Of a stretch of 60,811 bases of DNA, positions 35,246 to 45,600 are shown piece by piece. Under the pieces are notes generated by a model that searched no databases, was not told the DNA's origin, and worked only from the letters and a program-made list of their open reading frames with translations. A program made the translations under genes and the position numbers. How positions within the stretch are numbered: the first letter of the stretch is position 1; every line of letters begins with the position of its first letter. The stretch lies in assembly GCA_017450025.1 (NCBI GenBank), contig JAFSYJ010000012.1, positions 1 through 60,811 on the forward strand. The letters run 5' to 3'. This DNA comes from Clostridia bacterium. Lineage in GTDB: Bacteria > Bacillota > Clostridia > UMGS1883 > UMGS1540.

Positions 35246-36196
35246 TCATTCTTCTTCCGAAGCCAGCGAAAGACCTAAAGCATAAAGCTTATTGATAACC
35301 TCTTCCAGAGACTTTCTTCCGAGGTTACGCACTTTCATCATATCTTCTTCGGTCTTTTGGATAAGCTCCTCAACAGTATTGATGGAAGCTCTCTTAAGAC
35401 AGTTATACGAACGAACTGACAAATCAAGCTCCTCTATTGTCATTTCAAGCACTTTTTCCTTCTTTGTTTCTTCCTTTTCGACCATAATCTCTGCGTTTAT
35501 GGCATTATCGGAAAGTTCTATAAAGAGATTTAAATGCTCGTTTAATATTTTTGCTGCTAAGCTTACAGCTTCATTAGGAGTAAGAGAACCGTTTGTCCAA
35601 ATTTCAAGCGTTAATTTATCATAGTCTGTAATTTGCCCTACGCGGGTATCTTGGACTTCAAAATTAACCTTGGGTACCGGAGTATATATGGAATCTACGG
35701 GTATAAGACCTATAACAGGCTGACTTATTTGCTTGTTTCTATCAGCAGAAACATATCCTCTGCCCTTATTTATGGTAATTTCCATGTATAATTTTGCGTC
35801 CTCATTAAGAGTTGCAATATGCAAATCCGGATTTAAAATTTCAACATCCTGGTCAATCTTTATATCTGCCGCCGTAATTTCACACGCGCCGTTTGCCTCT
35901 ATATAGACAGTTTTAGGAGCATCAGTGTGCATTTTTACAACAAGCCGCTTTATGTTAAGAATAATTTCGGAAACATCTTCTTTAACTCCGGGAATACTTG
36001 AAAACTCGTGCAGTATGCCGTCAATTTTAACGGAAGTTACGGCAGCTCCCGGAAGTGATGAAAGCATTATCCTTCTCAAAGAGTTTCCAAGAGTGATACC
36101 ATATCCTCTTTCAAGCGGCTCAACAGTAAATTTACCGTAATGATTATTTTCATCTAACTCGGTACACTCTACCTTTGGCTTCTCTATTTCTATCAT
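35246..36196 (-). CDS. rpoA: RNA polymerase alpha subunit
   Basis: A 316-aa scaffold for polymerase assembly. The N-domain (about 1-230) includes [21 protein letters not shown] linker rich in E and K ([10 protein letters not shown]) leads to the C-domain (about 245-310) with [15 protein letters not shown] and [12 protein letters not shown], which contacts UP elements and activators. The ATG at 36196 has AAAGGAGG upstream; the frame stays open twelve codons further, but that part overlaps the ribosome site and is not family-like. Confidence 0.97.
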   Translation of the reverse strand: MIEIEKPKVECTELDENNHYGKFTVEPLERGYGITLGNSLRRIMLSSLPGAAVTSVKIDGILHEFSSIPGVKEDVSEIILNIKRLVVKMHTDAPKTVYIEANGACEITAADIKIDQDVEILNPDLHIATLNEDAKLYMEITINKGRGYVSADRNKQISQPVIGLIPVDSIYTPVPKVNFEVQDTRVGQITDYDKLTLEIWTNGSLTPNEAVSLAAKILNEHLNLFIELSDNAINAEIMVEKEETKKEKVLEMTIEELDLSVRSYNCLKRASINTVEELIQKTEEDMMKVRNLGRKSLEEVINKLYALGLSLASEEE

Positions 36197-36215
36197 ACAT
36201 ATACCCTCCTTTACT

Positions 36216-36330
36216 AACGCCGACAAAGACACGCTTTGTCCTTAGCGTCTTATGGAGGCGGGATATTCCCGCCTATTGCAGTTAACCGGAACAAAAACCG
36301 GTATTTAACCTCTTCAAATCCGAGGGCTAA
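36216..36330 (-). promoter_or_regulatory. Hairpin-rich leader between rpsD and rpoA
   Basis: The 137-bp gap holds GACAAAG/CTTTGTC (36222-36240), GGCGGGA/TCCCGCC (36257-36273) and an ACCGG-type stem near 36285-36303. AGACGC on the minus strand could pair instead with GCGTGTCT, disrupting the first stem, so alternative folds exist. It sits just upstream of the rpoA ribosome site. Function unknown. Confidence 0.4.
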
Positions 36331-36333
36331 ATA

Positions 36334-36927
36334 TTACTTGGAGTACAACTCGACGATGAGTGTTTCCTGAACTTCATAGTCAATGTCGTCGCGGCTTGCA
36401 AGTGTAACAACTTTTGCAACGGCGTTTTCTCTATCAACCTCAAGCCACTTTGGAGCTGCAATTTTTGCAGTTTCTTCAAGCATATTTTTAGCCAACTGTG
36501 TGGATCTGTTTTTATCTGCAACAGAGATAACATCGCCCGCTTTTACAAGGTATGACGGAATGTCAACCTTTTTGCCGTTCACGAGGATATGACCGTGTGT
36601 AACGATCTGACGAGCCTGTTTGCGTGTATTGGCAAGTCCGCTTCTGAAAACTACATTGTCAAGTCTTGATTCAAGGATCTGAAGAAGATTTTGACCCGTT
36701 ATACCGGACTGCTTTTCAGCTAATTCATAATACTTTCTGAACTGCTTTTCAAGTACTCCGTATATAAACTTAACCTTTTGTTTTTCATTCAACTGGATAC
36801 CGTATTCAGACTGTTTTCTTCTTGCCGGCTTGGGATTTCTCTTTGTGGATTTGCTGTATCCCATAACAGCAGGTTCTATGCCGAGTGCTTTACATCTTTT
36901 TGCAATCGGCTGCATATTTCTTGCCAT
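36334..36927 (-). CDS. rpsD: 30S ribosomal protein S4
   Basis: At 197 aa it starts 16S rRNA assembly and can repress its own operon in other bacteria. The N-terminus (ARNMQPIAKRCKALGIEP) has a single cysteine, so it is the zinc-free form. The S4 RNA-binding domain is RLDNVVFRSGLANTRKQARQ to HGHILVNGKKVDIPSY. Between rpsK and rpoA. Confidence 0.97.
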   Translation of the reverse strand: MARNMQPIAKRCKALGIEPAVMGYSKSTKRNPKPARRKQSEYGIQLNEKQKVKFIYGVLEKQFRKYYELAEKQSGITGQNLLQILESRLDNVVFRSGLANTRKQARQIVTHGHILVNGKKVDIPSYLVKAGDVISVADKNRSTQLAKNMLEETAKIAAPKWLEVDRENAVAKVVTLASRDDIDYEVQETLIVELYSK

Positions 36928-36953
36928 GCTTTTAACCTCCTATCCTCTAAAAA

Positions 36954-37352
36954 TCAAACTCTTCTGCGTTTGGGCGGACGACAACCATTATGAGGAATGG
37001 GTGTGATGTCCTTGATCATGCTAACTTCAAGACCTGCAGCCTGAAGCGCACGGATTGCGGCTTCACGGCCTGCGCCGGGTCCCTTAACATATACTTCAAC
37101 GGTTTTAAGTCCATGCTCCATAGCAGCTTTTGCAGCTGTTTCTGCTGCAGTCTGCGCCGCAAAAGGAGTGCTTTTTCTTGAACCTCTGAAACCAAGTCCG
37201 CCTGCACTTGCCCAAGAAAGTGCGTTTCCGGCAGTATCTGTTATTGTAACAATGGTATTGTTAAACGATGAACGGATATGGGCTGCGCCGCTTGCAATAT
37301 TCTTGCGCTCGCGTCTTTTTCCGCCTCTTCTCTTAACAGCAGTTTTAGCCAT
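36954..37352 (-). CDS. rpsK: 30S ribosomal protein S11
   Basis: At 132 aa, lining the mRNA exit region of the 30S platform. The signature [23 protein letters not shown] and the basic end [18 protein letters not shown] are intact. It lies 15 bp after rpsM. Confidence 0.98.
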   Translation of the reverse strand: MAKTAVKRRGGKRRERKNIASGAAHIRSSFNNTIVTITDTAGNALSWASAGGLGFRGSRKSTPFAAQTAAETAAKAAMEHGLKTVEVYVKGPGAGREAAIRALQAAGLEVSMIKDITPIPHNGCRPPKRRRV

Positions 37353-37367
37353 TTATTTAACCTCCTT

Positions 37368-37736
37368 TTACTTCTTCTTACCCGCAATAGTTCTCTTTGG
37401 ACCTTTGCGTGTACGCGCATTTGTCTTTGTTTTCTGGCCTCTTACGGGCAAACCTTTTCTATGTCTTATGCCACGGTAGCAGCCGATTTCTACAAGGCGT
37501 TTGATGTCCAGAGAAACACTTCTTCTGAGGTCACCCTCTACCTTATAGTCTTTATCAATGATATCTCTGAGTTTTGCTATTTCATCTTCTGTCAGGTCTT
37601 TAACCCTTGTGTCAGGGTTGATACCTGTTGCTTCTAATATTTTTGTTGCACTGCTTCTGCCGATGCCAAAAATATAAGTCAGCCCGATTTCTACCCTTTT
37701 CTCTCTTGGTAAGTCAATACCGGATATTCTTGCCAT
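37368..37736 (-). CDS. rpsM: 30S ribosomal protein S13
   Basis: At 122 aa, it contacts the P-site tRNA through its basic C-terminal tail ([14 protein letters not shown]). It opens [20 protein letters not shown] and includes [19 protein letters not shown]. The 98-bp gap upstream, towards rpmJ, contains a small TGGC/GCCA hairpin but no promoter that I can defend. Confidence 0.98.
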   Translation of the reverse strand: MARISGIDLPREKRVEIGLTYIFGIGRSSATKILEATGINPDTRVKDLTEDEIAKLRDIIDKDYKVEGDLRRSVSLDIKRLVEIGCYRGIRHRKGLPVRGQKTKTNARTRKGPKRTIAGKKK

Positions 37737-37834
37737 AAATTACACCTCCTAAAATGAGTAAATACAATTTATTACACTAAGCCGTAGTCTGGCAATATAG
37801 CCAACCACGCAGCCGCACTTAGAATTTCTGTTTA

Positions 37835-37948
37835 TTAACCCTGTTTTTGTTTATGCTTCGGGTTCTCGCAAATTACCATAATTCTGCCTTTTCTTTTTAT
37901 GATTTTACATTTCTCACAAATAGGCTTTACAGATGGTCTGACTTTCAT
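37835..37948 (-). CDS. rpmJ: 50S ribosomal protein L36
   Basis: A 37-aa protein translated from the minus strand: [20 protein letters not shown], continuing to [11 protein letters not shown]. The zinc ligands Cys11, Cys14, Cys27 and His32 are all present, so it is the zinc-binding form. GAAAGGAAG precedes the ATG. Standard place between infA and rpsM. Confidence 0.97.
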   Translation of the reverse strand: MKVRPSVKPICEKCKIIKRKGRIMVICENPKHKQKQG

Positions 37949-38040
37949 TTGAAATCTTCCTTTCTATTGCCTTTAAGGCTTTATTTTATACAGCATAATA
38001 AACATTTATCAGGCTGTTTAAGGACTGTACTTTGATGCGC

Positions 38041-38259
38041 CTATTTCGCTCTCCATGTGATTCTTCCGCGCGTCAAGTCGTATGGCGATAACTCTACGGT
38101 TACTTTATCACCGGGAAGAATCCTGATAAAGTTCATTCTAAGCTTTCCCGATATATGCGCCAATATCTGATGACCGTTTGGAAGCTCAACCTTAAACATA
38201 GCGTTAGGCAATGCTTCAAGCACCGTTCCTTCAAGTTCCAATACATCGTCTTTTGCCAA
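38041..38259 (-). CDS. infA: Translation initiation factor IF-1
   Basis: A single OB-fold protein of 72 aa occupying the ribosomal A site during initiation. Diagnostic stretches are [37 protein letters not shown] and [13 protein letters not shown]. The true start is the TTG at 38259, which gives [11 protein letters not shown] and the usual family N-terminus; AGGAGG lies eight bases upstream. The open frame continues eight codons higher, but those codons include the ribosome site. Confidence 0.96.
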   Translation of the reverse strand: MAKDDVLELEGTVLEALPNAMFKVELPNGHQILAHISGKLRMNFIRILPGDKVTVELSPYDLTRGRITWRAK

Positions 38260-38272
38260 GGCAAGCACCTCC

Positions 38273-38560
38273 TTAAAGCTCATGTCCTATTCTGTCAGCA
38301 AACTCTTTTATACCTTTTCTAATTTCTGTATTTGTCGGCTTTTCGCCGAGTTCAATCTTAGATTTTAAAGAAGCTATTGTCTCTTCTGCACTTCTTAGGT
38401 GTTTCAGCTTTTTCTTTTTGGGATTTTCTGCTTTTCTGCCTCTCCCGTTGGCTATGAAGCAATATTCACCCTGCCGGTCAAGGACAAGAAATATTCCGCC
38501 CTTATCTCTGCCGGCTTCGGAAAAAACCAAACTGCCCGCTTCAACATCCAAACAACTCAC
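38273..38560 (-). CDS. KOW-domain RNA-binding protein (L14e-like)
   Basis: A 95-aa protein with an N-terminal KOW/SH3-like barrel: [20 protein letters not shown], then a basic patch [11 protein letters not shown] and a charged helix ending FADRIGHEL. It is the small gene commonly present between map and infA in Clostridia, distantly like archaeal L14e. Likely ribosome- or rRNA-associated; the exact role is not established. Confidence 0.85.
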   Translation of the reverse strand: MSCLDVEAGSLVFSEAGRDKGGIFLVLDRQGEYCFIANGRGRKAENPKKKKLKHLRSAEETIASLKSKIELGEKPTNTEIRKGIKEFADRIGHEL

Positions 38561-38563
38561 CTC

Positions 38564-39316
38564 TTAATTTTCTATAAGAGTTAAAATTTCCAAGCCGTTA
38601 TCGGTAATCACTACAGAGTTTTCATAGTGGGCTGACAATTTACCGTCTTTAGTTTTAACGGTCCAACCGTCGTCAAGCACCTTTACTCCGTATGTGCCTG
38701 CGTTTATCATAGGTTCAATTGCAAGCGTCATACCGGCCGCAAGTCTTGCGCCCTTTCCGGGTCTGCCGAAATTGGGAACATCGGGTTCTTCGTGAAGATC
38801 ACGGCCTACCCCATGACCGACAAGACTGCGCACAACGCCGTATCCAAAGCTTTCGGCGTAGTTTTGAATAGCTGATGCAATATCGCCTATTCTGTAACCC
38901 GGCTGTGCAAATTTTATTCCTTCAAAAAAACTTTGCTTCGTGACTTCAATAAGCTTTTCAGCTTCGGGGGATATTGTGCCAACCGCAAAGGTTCTTGCGG
39001 CGTCGCCGTGGTAACCTTCCACTATCGCCCCTACATCAATGCTGACTATATCTCCCTCATAAAGCTTCGTGTTGTCGGGGATCCCGTGAACAACCGTGTC
39101 ATTGAGCGACACACACGCCGCGGCGGGAAAACCGCCGTATCCTTTAAAGGAAGGTATTCCGCCGTGGCTTGTAATATAGTCATCAACAAAATCACTGATT
39201 TCCTTTGTTGTTATCCCGGGTCTTACGACAGCTTCAACAGCGTTGAGGGTTTCTCCTGTGAGCCTGCCTGCTTTACGCATTTTGACTATTTCTTCTTTGC
39301 TCTTTAGCCAAATCAC
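38564..39316 (-). CDS. map: Methionine aminopeptidase, type I
   Basis: Removes the initiator methionine; 250 aa. The metal ligands are both aspartates of SIDVGAIVEGYHGDAARTF, the histidine of LVGHGVGRDLHE, the glutamate of LAIEPM and the last in YENSVVI. It overlaps adk by 4 bp (ATGA) and is followed after 3 bp by the KOW gene. Confidence 0.97.
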   Translation of the reverse strand: MIWLKSKEEIVKMRKAGRLTGETLNAVEAVVRPGITTKEISDFVDDYITSHGGIPSFKGYGGFPAAACVSLNDTVVHGIPDNTKLYEGDIVSIDVGAIVEGYHGDAARTFAVGTISPEAEKLIEVTKQSFFEGIKFAQPGYRIGDIASAIQNYAESFGYGVVRSLVGHGVGRDLHEEPDVPNFGRPGKGARLAAGMTLAIEPMINAGTYGVKVLDDGWTVKTKDGKLSAHYENSVVITDNGLEILTLIEN

Positions 39317-39948
39317 GCTATCACCTCTAAGGCTTTAATAATATCGGCTGATATTTTATCTATATCATTTGTCCCGTCAAACACTGACAAAATGCCTTTA
39401 TCTTTATAAAAATCTTTCAAAGGTTCTGTCTGCTTATGATAAACAGCAAGACGGTTCTTAATAGTTTCCGGTCTGTCGTCGTCCCTAATTGAAAGCTCTT
39501 TGCCGCATTTATCGCATTTGCCCTCAATCTTCGGCGGATTGGACTTTATATTGTATGTCAGCTTGCAATCAGCACATTCGCGTCTGCCGCTGAGCCTTTC
39601 AACAATAACTTCGTCTGCAACACTTATTTCGATAACCTTATCGATTTTTGTAATTGCATCAATCATTTCCGCCTGCGGGATAGTTCTCGGAACACCGTCT
39701 AAAATAAATCCGTTCTGACAATCTTTATACTTTAATCTTTCTTCAAGCATTTTCATAATGACATCGTCGGAAATAAGCTTGCCCTCGTTAATGAGCTGCT
39801 TTGCGGCAAGCCCAAGAGGAGTTTCGGCATTGATTTCTTCTCTTATCATAGCGCCTGTTGAAATTGTCGGTATATTGAAATGTTCAGCAATCACAGCAGC
39901 TTGAGTGCCCTTTCCGGCACCCGGAGGTCCTAAAAATATAAGCTTCAT
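39313..39948 (-). CDS. adk: Adenylate kinase
   Basis: Balances ATP, ADP and AMP. A long-form enzyme of 211 aa: P-loop FLGPPGAGKGTQAAVIAEHF, AMP site TGAMIREEI and DGVPRTIPQAEM, and a LID domain with the zinc cysteines CADC...CDKC (about residues 129-152) typical of Gram-positives. It follows secY by 15 bp. Confidence 0.97.
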   Translation of the reverse strand: MKLIFLGPPGAGKGTQAAVIAEHFNIPTISTGAMIREEINAETPLGLAAKQLINEGKLISDDVIMKMLEERLKYKDCQNGFILDGVPRTIPQAEMIDAITKIDKVIEISVADEVIVERLSGRRECADCKLTYNIKSNPPKIEGKCDKCGKELSIRDDDRPETIKNRLAVYHKQTEPLKDFYKDKGILSVFDGTNDIDKISADIIKALEVIA

Positions 39949-39963
39949 TTTATTACCCCAGCC

Positions 39964-41238
39964 TTATTCCAAAAATCCTTTATAATGACGCATAAGCATT
40001 TGTGATTCAAGCTGTTTAACAGTTTCAAGTGCAAATCCTACAACGATCAACAAAGATGTGCCGCCCAGGCTTACACCGGCAAGTCCCGGATTTATCATTG
40101 CGAGCATTATCGGAATAATTGCAACAATCGCAAGGAAAAATGCGCCTACAAGAGTGATTTTAGACAATACTCTTGCGATAAAATCAGATGTAGGTCTGCC
40201 GGGTCTGATACCCGGAATAAATCCACCGTTTTTCTTCATATTATTTGATACTTCTATCGGATTGAATGTAATCGATGTATAGAAGTATGTGAAAGCAATA
40301 ATAAGAATAAAGTAGATTATTGCATACCACGGATTACTCTGGCTGAAAAATCCTGATATCCATGCAGCTATGCCTGATGTTGCATTAGGATTAACCAAAG
40401 CGGAAATTGTTCCGGGGAATGCCATAATGCTCATTGCAAAGATTATAGGCATAACGCCTGCCATAGCTAACTTTATCGGAATAAAAGTGCTTTGTCCGCC
40501 GTACATCTTTCTGCCTACAACACGCTTTGCGTACTGAACGGGGATTCTTCTTTCCGCATTGTTGAACAATACGATAAATCCGATAAGTGCAACGGCAAAT
40601 GCAAGTATTATCAAAATAATGATCCAGTTGTCATGGTAGTTATTCCAAACCTGTCCGGCCATTCTCGGTATTCTGGCAACTATACCTGCGAAGATAATGA
40701 GCGATATACCGTTTCCGATACCCTTTTCAGTAATTTCTTCACCAAGCCACATAAGGAAGGCTGTGCCTGCCGTAAAGCTGAATGTGATGGTGATAAATGT
40801 CAAAAAGCTCGGATTTGTTACAGCGTGCGAATTATTAAGGCCTATATACAGTCCTGCAGCCTGAAGGAATGCGAGAACTATTGTAACATAACGGACAATG
40901 TTCTGAATCTTCTTTCTGCCTTCTTCGCCTTCCTTGCTCAATCTCTCAAGAGCAGGAATAGCAACTGTCAAAAGCTGAATAATAATCGACGAGTTAATAT
41001 ACGGTGTAATACTCATTGCGAAAATTGTAGCATTTTCAAATGCGCCGCCCGAGAAGGTGTTCATAATTCCGAAAATGGAGTTTGAACTACTTTCAACAAG
41101 TTGCTTCAGTACAGTGGCATCAAGCCACGGTACGGGAATGAACGAGCCTAATCTGAATACCACAAGCAAGAGCAATGTGTAGAGCATTTTTTTCCTTAGT
41201 TCCGGGATTCTCCACGCATTTCTGAGTACCTGAAACAT
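39964..41238 (-). CDS. secY: Protein translocase subunit SecY
   Basis: The 424-aa channel protein of the Sec translocon has ten membrane helices. Diagnostic stretches are LGSFIPVPWLDA, the plug region after TM1, PYINSSIIIQLLT and NAERRIPVQYAKR, the cytosolic loop that contacts SecA and ribosomes. Its ATG shares one base with the rplO stop (TAATG), so translation is probably coupled. Confidence 0.97.
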   Translation of the reverse strand: MFQVLRNAWRIPELRKKMLYTLLLLVVFRLGSFIPVPWLDATVLKQLVESSSNSIFGIMNTFSGGAFENATIFAMSITPYINSSIIIQLLTVAIPALERLSKEGEEGRKKIQNIVRYVTIVLAFLQAAGLYIGLNNSHAVTNPSFLTFITITFSFTAGTAFLMWLGEEITEKGIGNGISLIIFAGIVARIPRMAGQVWNNYHDNWIIILIILAFAVALIGFIVLFNNAERRIPVQYAKRVVGRKMYGGQSTFIPIKLAMAGVMPIIFAMSIMAFPGTISALVNPNATSGIAAWISGFFSQSNPWYAIIYFILIIAFTYFYTSITFNPIEVSNNMKKNGGFIPGIRPGRPTSDFIARVLSKITLVGAFFLAIVAIIPIMLAMINPGLAGVSLGGTSLLIVVGFALETVKQLESQMLMRHYKGFLE

Positions 41239-41678
41239 TAGATCACCTCAGCCTTTCCTCCGGACTTTTCAATCTTTTCCTGTGCGGATTTTGAAAATCT
41301 GGAAGCTTTAACGGTGAGCTTCTTTTCAAGCTCTCCTCTTCCAAGTACAACGACACCGTCGCAAATTTTACTGATAACTCCTGCTTCTTTAAGAACTTCA
41401 GGTGTTACTTCTGTGCCTTCATCAAACTTATTAAGGTCTGCAACATTTATTTCAACATATTCTTTTGCGAAAATGTTAGTAAATCCTCTCTTCGGCAAAC
41501 GCCTGTACAAAGGCATCTGGCCGCCTTCAAATCCGGGACGGACTCCGCCGCCGGAACGCGCATTCTGACCTTTATGACCTCTGCCGGCTGTTTTTCCGTT
41601 ACCTGTACCGGCGCCTCTGCCCTTTCTCTTGCCCTCGGTTGTGCTGCCGATAGCAGGTTTAAGCTCATAAAGCTTCAT
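41238..41678 (-). CDS. rplO: 50S ribosomal protein L15
   Basis: At 146 aa with the glycine-rich N-terminal extension [21 protein letters not shown] reaching into 23S rRNA and the compact C-domain. Between rpmD (20 bp) and secY (1-bp overlap). Confidence 0.97.
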   Translation of the reverse strand: MKLYELKPAIGSTTEGKRKGRGAGTGNGKTAGRGHKGQNARSGGGVRPGFEGGQMPLYRRLPKRGFTNIFAKEYVEINVADLNKFDEGTEVTPEVLKEAGVISKICDGVVVLGRGELEKKLTVKASRFSKSAQEKIEKSGGKAEVI

Positions 41679-41698
41679 GATGTCACACCTCCTTTTAA

Positions 41699-41878
41699 TT
41701 ATGCTTCCTCTACGGAAACCAAATGGCTTACCTTAGTAATCATACCCCTTACTGCGGGGTTATCATCTTTTTCTACAACATCACGGATTTTTTTAAGTCC
41801 GAGTGCTTCAACAGTAGCAATCTGGTCTTTTTTTCTTCCGATGACGCTTTTTATGAGTGTAATCTTCAGTTTAGACAT
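41699..41878 (-). CDS. rpmD: 50S ribosomal protein L30
   Basis: A short 59-aa protein, seen by translating the minus strand: [20 protein letters not shown], continuing [15 protein letters not shown] and ending in SVEEA. This is the bacterial L30 length. GGAGG lies six bases before its ATG, and it fills the spc-operon slot between rpsE and rplO. Confidence 0.97.
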   Translation of the reverse strand: MSKLKITLIKSVIGRKKDQIATVEALGLKKIRDVVEKDDNPAVRGMITKVSHLVSVEEA

Positions 41879-41901
41879 TGTAAAGCCTCCTAACCTTAAA
41901 A

Positions 41902-42399
41902 TTACAATTCTTCGATAGCTTTTCCTCTAAGACGTGCTACCTGCTCAGCGCATTTCAGGTTCTTAAGACCTTCAATAGCTGCATTTACAACATTCTTCGG
42001 ATTATTGCTACGCAAAGATTTTGTACGAATATTTCTTACACCTGCAAGCTCCATAACTGCACGGACAGCACCGCCTGCAATAATACCGGTACCTTCTGCA
42101 GCAGGCTTAATAAGAACTGTACCTGCGCCGTATATACCAATAATTTCGTGTGGAACTGTTCCGTCTAAAAGCGGTACCTCCACCATATTTTTCTTAGCGT
42201 CTTCAATACCCTTTCTTATTGCATCGGGGATTTCTGCCGCTTTTCCGAGGCCACTGCCAACATGTCCGTTTTCGTCACCTACAACAACGAGAGCTGTAAA
42301 ACGGAAATTACGACCGCCCTTAACAACCTTGGCAACGCGATTTATGCTGACAACTTTCTCTTTAATATCATGTTCAGATGGATCGAATTTCTCTGCCAT
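41902..42399 (-). CDS. rpsE: 30S ribosomal protein S5
   Basis: At 165 aa, important for decoding accuracy. The RNA-binding N-domain holds [20 protein letters not shown], and the C-domain [19 protein letters not shown] with the NPKNVVNA loop. Position between rplR and rpmD is standard. Confidence 0.98.
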   Translation of the reverse strand: MAEKFDPSEHDIKEKVVSINRVAKVVKGGRNFRFTALVVVGDENGHVGSGLGKAAEIPDAIRKGIEDAKKNMVEVPLLDGTVPHEIIGIYGAGTVLIKPAAEGTGIIAGGAVRAVMELAGVRNIRTKSLRSNNPKNVVNAAIEGLKNLKCAEQVARLRGKAIEEL

Positions 42400-42414
42400 G
42401 TTCTACCTCCTTCT

Positions 42415-42777
42415 TTAAAACTCAAGACCGCCTTCGCGAGCTCCGTCTGCGAACTCCGCAACGCGTCCATGATAGATGTAACCTCCACGGTCAAAAACAA
42501 CTGCTTTTATACCCTTGTCTGCAGCTTTTTTAGCAATAGCCTTGCCGACTTCGCGTGCAGCTGCCTTATTTCCGCCGTATTCCAGACTTAAATCCTTATC
42601 AAGCGAGGAAGCTGCAACAAGAGTCTGGCCCTTTGAATCATCAACGATCTGAGCGTAAATGTTATTAAGACTTCTGAAAACGCAAAGTCTGGGACGAGCC
42701 TCTGTGCCTGACAGTCTGCTGCGCAGTCTCATATGGCGTTTTTGTCTTAATTTATTACTGCTTGCTTTTTTTATCAC
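42415..42777 (-). CDS. rplR: 50S ribosomal protein L18
   Basis: At 120 aa, it carries 5S rRNA to the large subunit. Hallmarks are [21 protein letters not shown] and [20 protein letters not shown]. The start is a GTG with GGGAG ten bases upstream; an ATG seven bases earlier is out of frame and closes quickly. Confidence 0.97.
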   Translation of the reverse strand: MIKKASSNKLRQKRHMRLRSRLSGTEARPRLCVFRSLNNIYAQIVDDSKGQTLVAASSLDKDLSLEYGGNKAAAREVGKAIAKKAADKGIKAVVFDRGGYIYHGRVAEFADGAREGGLEF

Positions 42778-42796
42778 TTCTCATGCACTCCCTTCC

Positions 42797-43345
42797 TTAA
42801 GCTTTAGCCTTGCCGGCCTTGCCTTCCTTACGACGAATATGCTCAGTAGCATATTTAATACCTTTGCCCTTGTAAGGTTCAGGCAATCTCTTTTCACGGA
42901 TATTTGCTGCAATGTGACCTACTAACTGTTTATCTGCTCCTTTTACAACGATTTTGTTTGGAGCCGGAACTTCGATTTCAATACCGTCAACGGGTTCCAT
43001 TTCAACGGGATGTGAATATCCGAGGTTCATAACGAGTTTTTTACCCTGAAGCTGGGCTCTGTATCCGACGCCGTTTACTTCAAGTTCCTTTGAAAACCCT
43101 TCAGTTACGCCCTTAACCATATTTGCTAAAAGCGATCTTGTAAGTCCGTGCAGTGCTCTGTGTTCTTTAACATCCGAAGGACGCTTGATAATAATATCTG
43201 CTCCGTCGCGTTCAATTATCATATCAGGATGAAGCTTCTGATTCAATGTTCCCTTGGGACCCTTAACTGTTACAAAATTATCATCTGTAATCTTAACATC
43301 AACGCCCGCGGGTACGGTGATAGGCATTCTTCCTATTCTCGACAC
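42797..43345 (-). CDS. rplF: 50S ribosomal protein L6
   Basis: At 182 aa with two repeated alpha/beta domains. [14 protein letters not shown] opens the protein and [20 protein letters not shown] closes it near the factor-binding site. Between rpsH and rplR. Confidence 0.98.
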   Translation of the reverse strand: MSRIGRMPITVPAGVDVKITDDNFVTVKGPKGTLNQKLHPDMIIERDGADIIIKRPSDVKEHRALHGLTRSLLANMVKGVTEGFSKELEVNGVGYRAQLQGKKLVMNLGYSHPVEMEPVDGIEIEVPAPNKIVVKGADKQLVGHIAANIREKRLPEPYKGKGIKYATEHIRRKEGKAGKAKA

Positions 43346-43376
43346 TTTATTTCACCACCATTTCTAAAGTTTGTAA

Positions 43377-43775
43377 TTACCAAATAAACGCCAAAACCTC
43401 GCCGCCGACATTCAAAGCTCTTGCCTTTTTGTCAGTCATTATTCCCTTTGATGTAGAAATAATAGCGATGCCTAAGCCCTTTAAAACTTTGGGGAGTTCA
43501 TCGCGGCTTGCGTAAACTCTGAGTCCGGGCTTTGATATTCTCTTAAGACCGGACAATACCTTTTCTTTATTAGCGCCGTACTTGAGGGTAATTTTGATAA
43601 TTCCCTGTTTGCCGTCGTCAATTATCTGATAACCTTTGATGTAACCTTCTTCGTTCAAAATCTCGGCTATTGCCTTCTTAAGATTTGACGAAGGAACATC
43701 AACAGTCTCATGTCTTGCGGAATTTGCATTTCTGATGCGTGTGAGCATATCTGCAACAGGATCTGTTACATTCAT
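43377..43775 (-). CDS. rpsH: 30S ribosomal protein S8
   Basis: At 132 aa, central-domain 16S rRNA binder and, in other bacteria, translational repressor of the spc operon. It opens [20 protein letters not shown] and ends [20 protein letters not shown] before EVLAFIW. Confidence 0.98.
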   Translation of the reverse strand: MNVTDPVADMLTRIRNANSARHETVDVPSSNLKKAIAEILNEEGYIKGYQIIDDGKQGIIKITLKYGANKEKVLSGLKRISKPGLRVYASRDELPKVLKGLGIAIISTSKGIMTDKKARALNVGGEVLAFIW

Positions 43776-43814
43776 GTTACTACCTCCTTTTCCGTAACTT
43801 CGTTTTTAAAAGTA

Positions 43815-44000
43815 TTACCAGCTCGCCTTTTTAACTCCGGGAATCTGACCTTTATAAGCCAATTCTCTGAAGCAAATACGGCATATACCGAATTTTCTCA
43901 AATAAGCGTGCGGTCTTCCACATATTCTGCATCTGTTATAGGCTCTTGTGCTGAACTTAGGTGTACGCTGCTGCTTTAACACCATTGCTTTTTTTGCCAT
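43815..44000 (-). CDS. rpsN: 30S ribosomal protein S14, zinc-binding type
   Basis: At 61 aa, the short type Z form. The zinc ligands are [20 protein letters not shown] (about residues 24-43). Its presence in the spc operon is the norm for Gram-positives. GGGAGGG precedes the ATG. Confidence 0.98.
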   Translation of the reverse strand: MAKKAMVLKQQRTPKFSTRAYNRCRICGRPHAYLRKFGICRICFRELAYKGQIPGVKKASW

Positions 44001-44016
44001 AATTTATTCCCTCCCC

Positions 44017-44565
44017 TCAGTTCTTAGCGAAAGGAGCGCCCATAAGCGTTAACAGTTCACGCGCTTCTTCGTCTGTCTCTGCAGTCGTGACAAAAATAAT
44101 ATCCATACCTCTTATTTTGTCAATCTTATCGTATTCGATTTCGGGGAAGATAAGCTGCTCGCGAATACCCATTGAGTAGTTACCTCTTCCGTCAAAAGAA
44201 TCTGCATTGATTCCTCTGAAGTCACGAACTCTGGGCAGTGCTACATTGAACAGTCTATCAATAAATTCGTACATTTTCTCACTTCTGAGAGTTACCTTAC
44301 AACCTATATTCATGCCCTGTCTCAGTTTAAAATTAGCAACGGATTTCTTTGCTTTTGTAACGACTGGCTTTTGACCTGTAATCAACGCAAGATCTCCGCA
44401 TGCAGCTTCAACTGCTTTCGGGTTGTCTTTTGCTTCACCCAAGCCTATATTTATAACAACTTTTTCAAACTTCGGTATCTGCATCACGCTTTTGTATTCA
44501 AACTTTTTCATAAGCGCGGGAGCTACCTCGTTTACATATTTATCCTTAAGTCTGGACACTGGCAT
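44017..44565 (-). CDS. rplE: 50S ribosomal protein L5
   Basis: At 182 aa, it binds 5S rRNA and contacts the P-site t[19 protein letters not shown] and [17 protein letters not shown] are diagnostic. The ATG at 44565 ([10 protein letters not shown]) has AAAGGAGG directly upstream; the five codons above it contain that site. Confidence 0.97.
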   Translation of the reverse strand: MPVSRLKDKYVNEVAPALMKKFEYKSVMQIPKFEKVVINIGLGEAKDNPKAVEAACGDLALITGQKPVVTKAKKSVANFKLRQGMNIGCKVTLRSEKMYEFIDRLFNVALPRVRDFRGINADSFDGRGNYSMGIREQLIFPEIEYDKIDKIRGMDIIFVTTAETDEEARELLTLMGAPFAKN

Positions 44566-44585
44566 TATACCTCCTTTCACACAAT

Positions 44586-44909
44586 TTAATCGTTAAAGGT
44601 TTCGTTGCAGTGCTTGCAAACTCTTACCGACTTACCGTTTTCCAAAACCTTTTTGGCGATACGAGTTGTTTTGCCGCACTTATTGCAAATGTGCATAACC
44701 TTTGAAGCATATATGGGTGCTTCCTTTTTTATAATACCGCCGACTTCACCCTGTTTTCTGGGCTTGGTGTGTCTGGAAACCATTGCAACATCTTCAACAA
44801 CAACCTTACCTGCTGAGGGGATAACTTCAAGAACTTTGCCCTTTTTACCCTTATCTACGCCGGACATTACTTGAACCATATCATCTTTTTTAATGTGCAT
44901 TTTAGCCAC
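44586..44909 (-). CDS. rplX: 50S ribosomal protein L24
   Basis: At 107 aa, an assembly initiator with a KOW motif: [20 protein letters not shown] near the N-terminus. There are four cysteines in the C-terminal half (CNKC...CKHC), an apparent zinc ribbon seen in some clostridial L24. I prefer the GTG at 44909 (giving MAKMHIKK), eight bases after AGGAGG; the ATG two codons later is the alternative. Confidence 0.95.
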   Translation of the reverse strand: MAKMHIKKDDMVQVMSGVDKGKKGKVLEVIPSAGKVVVEDVAMVSRHTKPRKQGEVGGIIKKEAPIYASKVMHICNKCGKTTRIAKKVLENGKSVRVCKHCNETFND

Positions 44910-44922
44910 TCGTAGCACCTCC

Positions 44923-45291
44923 TTACAGTACTTCCGGAGCCAAGGAAACTATCTTCATATAGTCCTTGTCACGGAGTTCACGAGCTACCGGCCCGAATAT
45001 ACGGGTACCTCTCGGATTTTTATCTTCTCTGATAATAACGGCTGCATTTTCGTCAAATCTCAAATAACTGCCGTCAGGTCTTTTTACACCTTTAACAGTG
45101 CGCACAACCACTGCCTTGACAACCTCACCCTTTTTAACAACACCGCCCGGTGTCGCCTTCTTAACAGAAGCAACGATGACATCGCCAACATTTGCATATC
45201 TTTTAAGTGAGCCGCCCAAACAACGGATACACATAATTTCTTTTGCACCTGTATTATCGGCTACTTTAAGAAGCGTCTGTTGCTGTACCAC
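44923..45291 (-). CDS. rplN: 50S ribosomal protein L14
   Basis: At 122 aa, it forms an inter-subunit bridge. It opens [20 protein letters not shown] and includes the family pattern [14 protein letters not shown] followed by [10 protein letters not shown]. Between rpsQ and rplX. Confidence 0.98.
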   Translation of the reverse strand: MVQQQTLLKVADNTGAKEIMCIRCLGGSLKRYANVGDVIVASVKKATPGGVVKKGEVVKAVVVRTVKGVKRPDGSYLRFDENAAVIIREDKNPRGTRIFGPVARELRDKDYMKIVSLAPEVL

Positions 45292-45315
45292 TTTGGATTC
45301 ACTCCTTCCAATAAA

Positions 45316-45573
45316 TTATCTTGCCTTCTCTACTATTTCGACAAGTCTCCATCTTTTTTCACGGCTAAGAGGTCTGGTCTCCATAACCTTTACTCTGTCG
45401 CCTACACCTGCGCTGTTTTCTTCATCGTGAGCCTTAAGCTTATAAGTTCTCTTTACGATTTTGTTATACAGCGGATGCTTGATATTATATTTGATCGCAA
45501 CTACGATTGTCTTATCCATTTTATTGCTGACAACTGTTCCGATTCTTACTTTACGAGCATTTCTTTCAGCCAC
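45316..45573 (-). CDS. rpsQ: 30S ribosomal protein S17
   Basis: At 85 aa, an OB-fold protein: [20 protein letters not shown], then [20 protein letters not shown], the C-terminal signature. AGGAGG precedes the ATG. Confidence 0.98.
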   Translation of the reverse strand: MAERNARKVRIGTVVSNKMDKTIVVAIKYNIKHPLYNKIVKRTYKLKAHDEENSAGVGDRVKVMETRPLSREKRWRLVEIVEKAR

Positions 45574-45600
45574 TAAAGCTTCCTCCTTTCAATTAAACGG

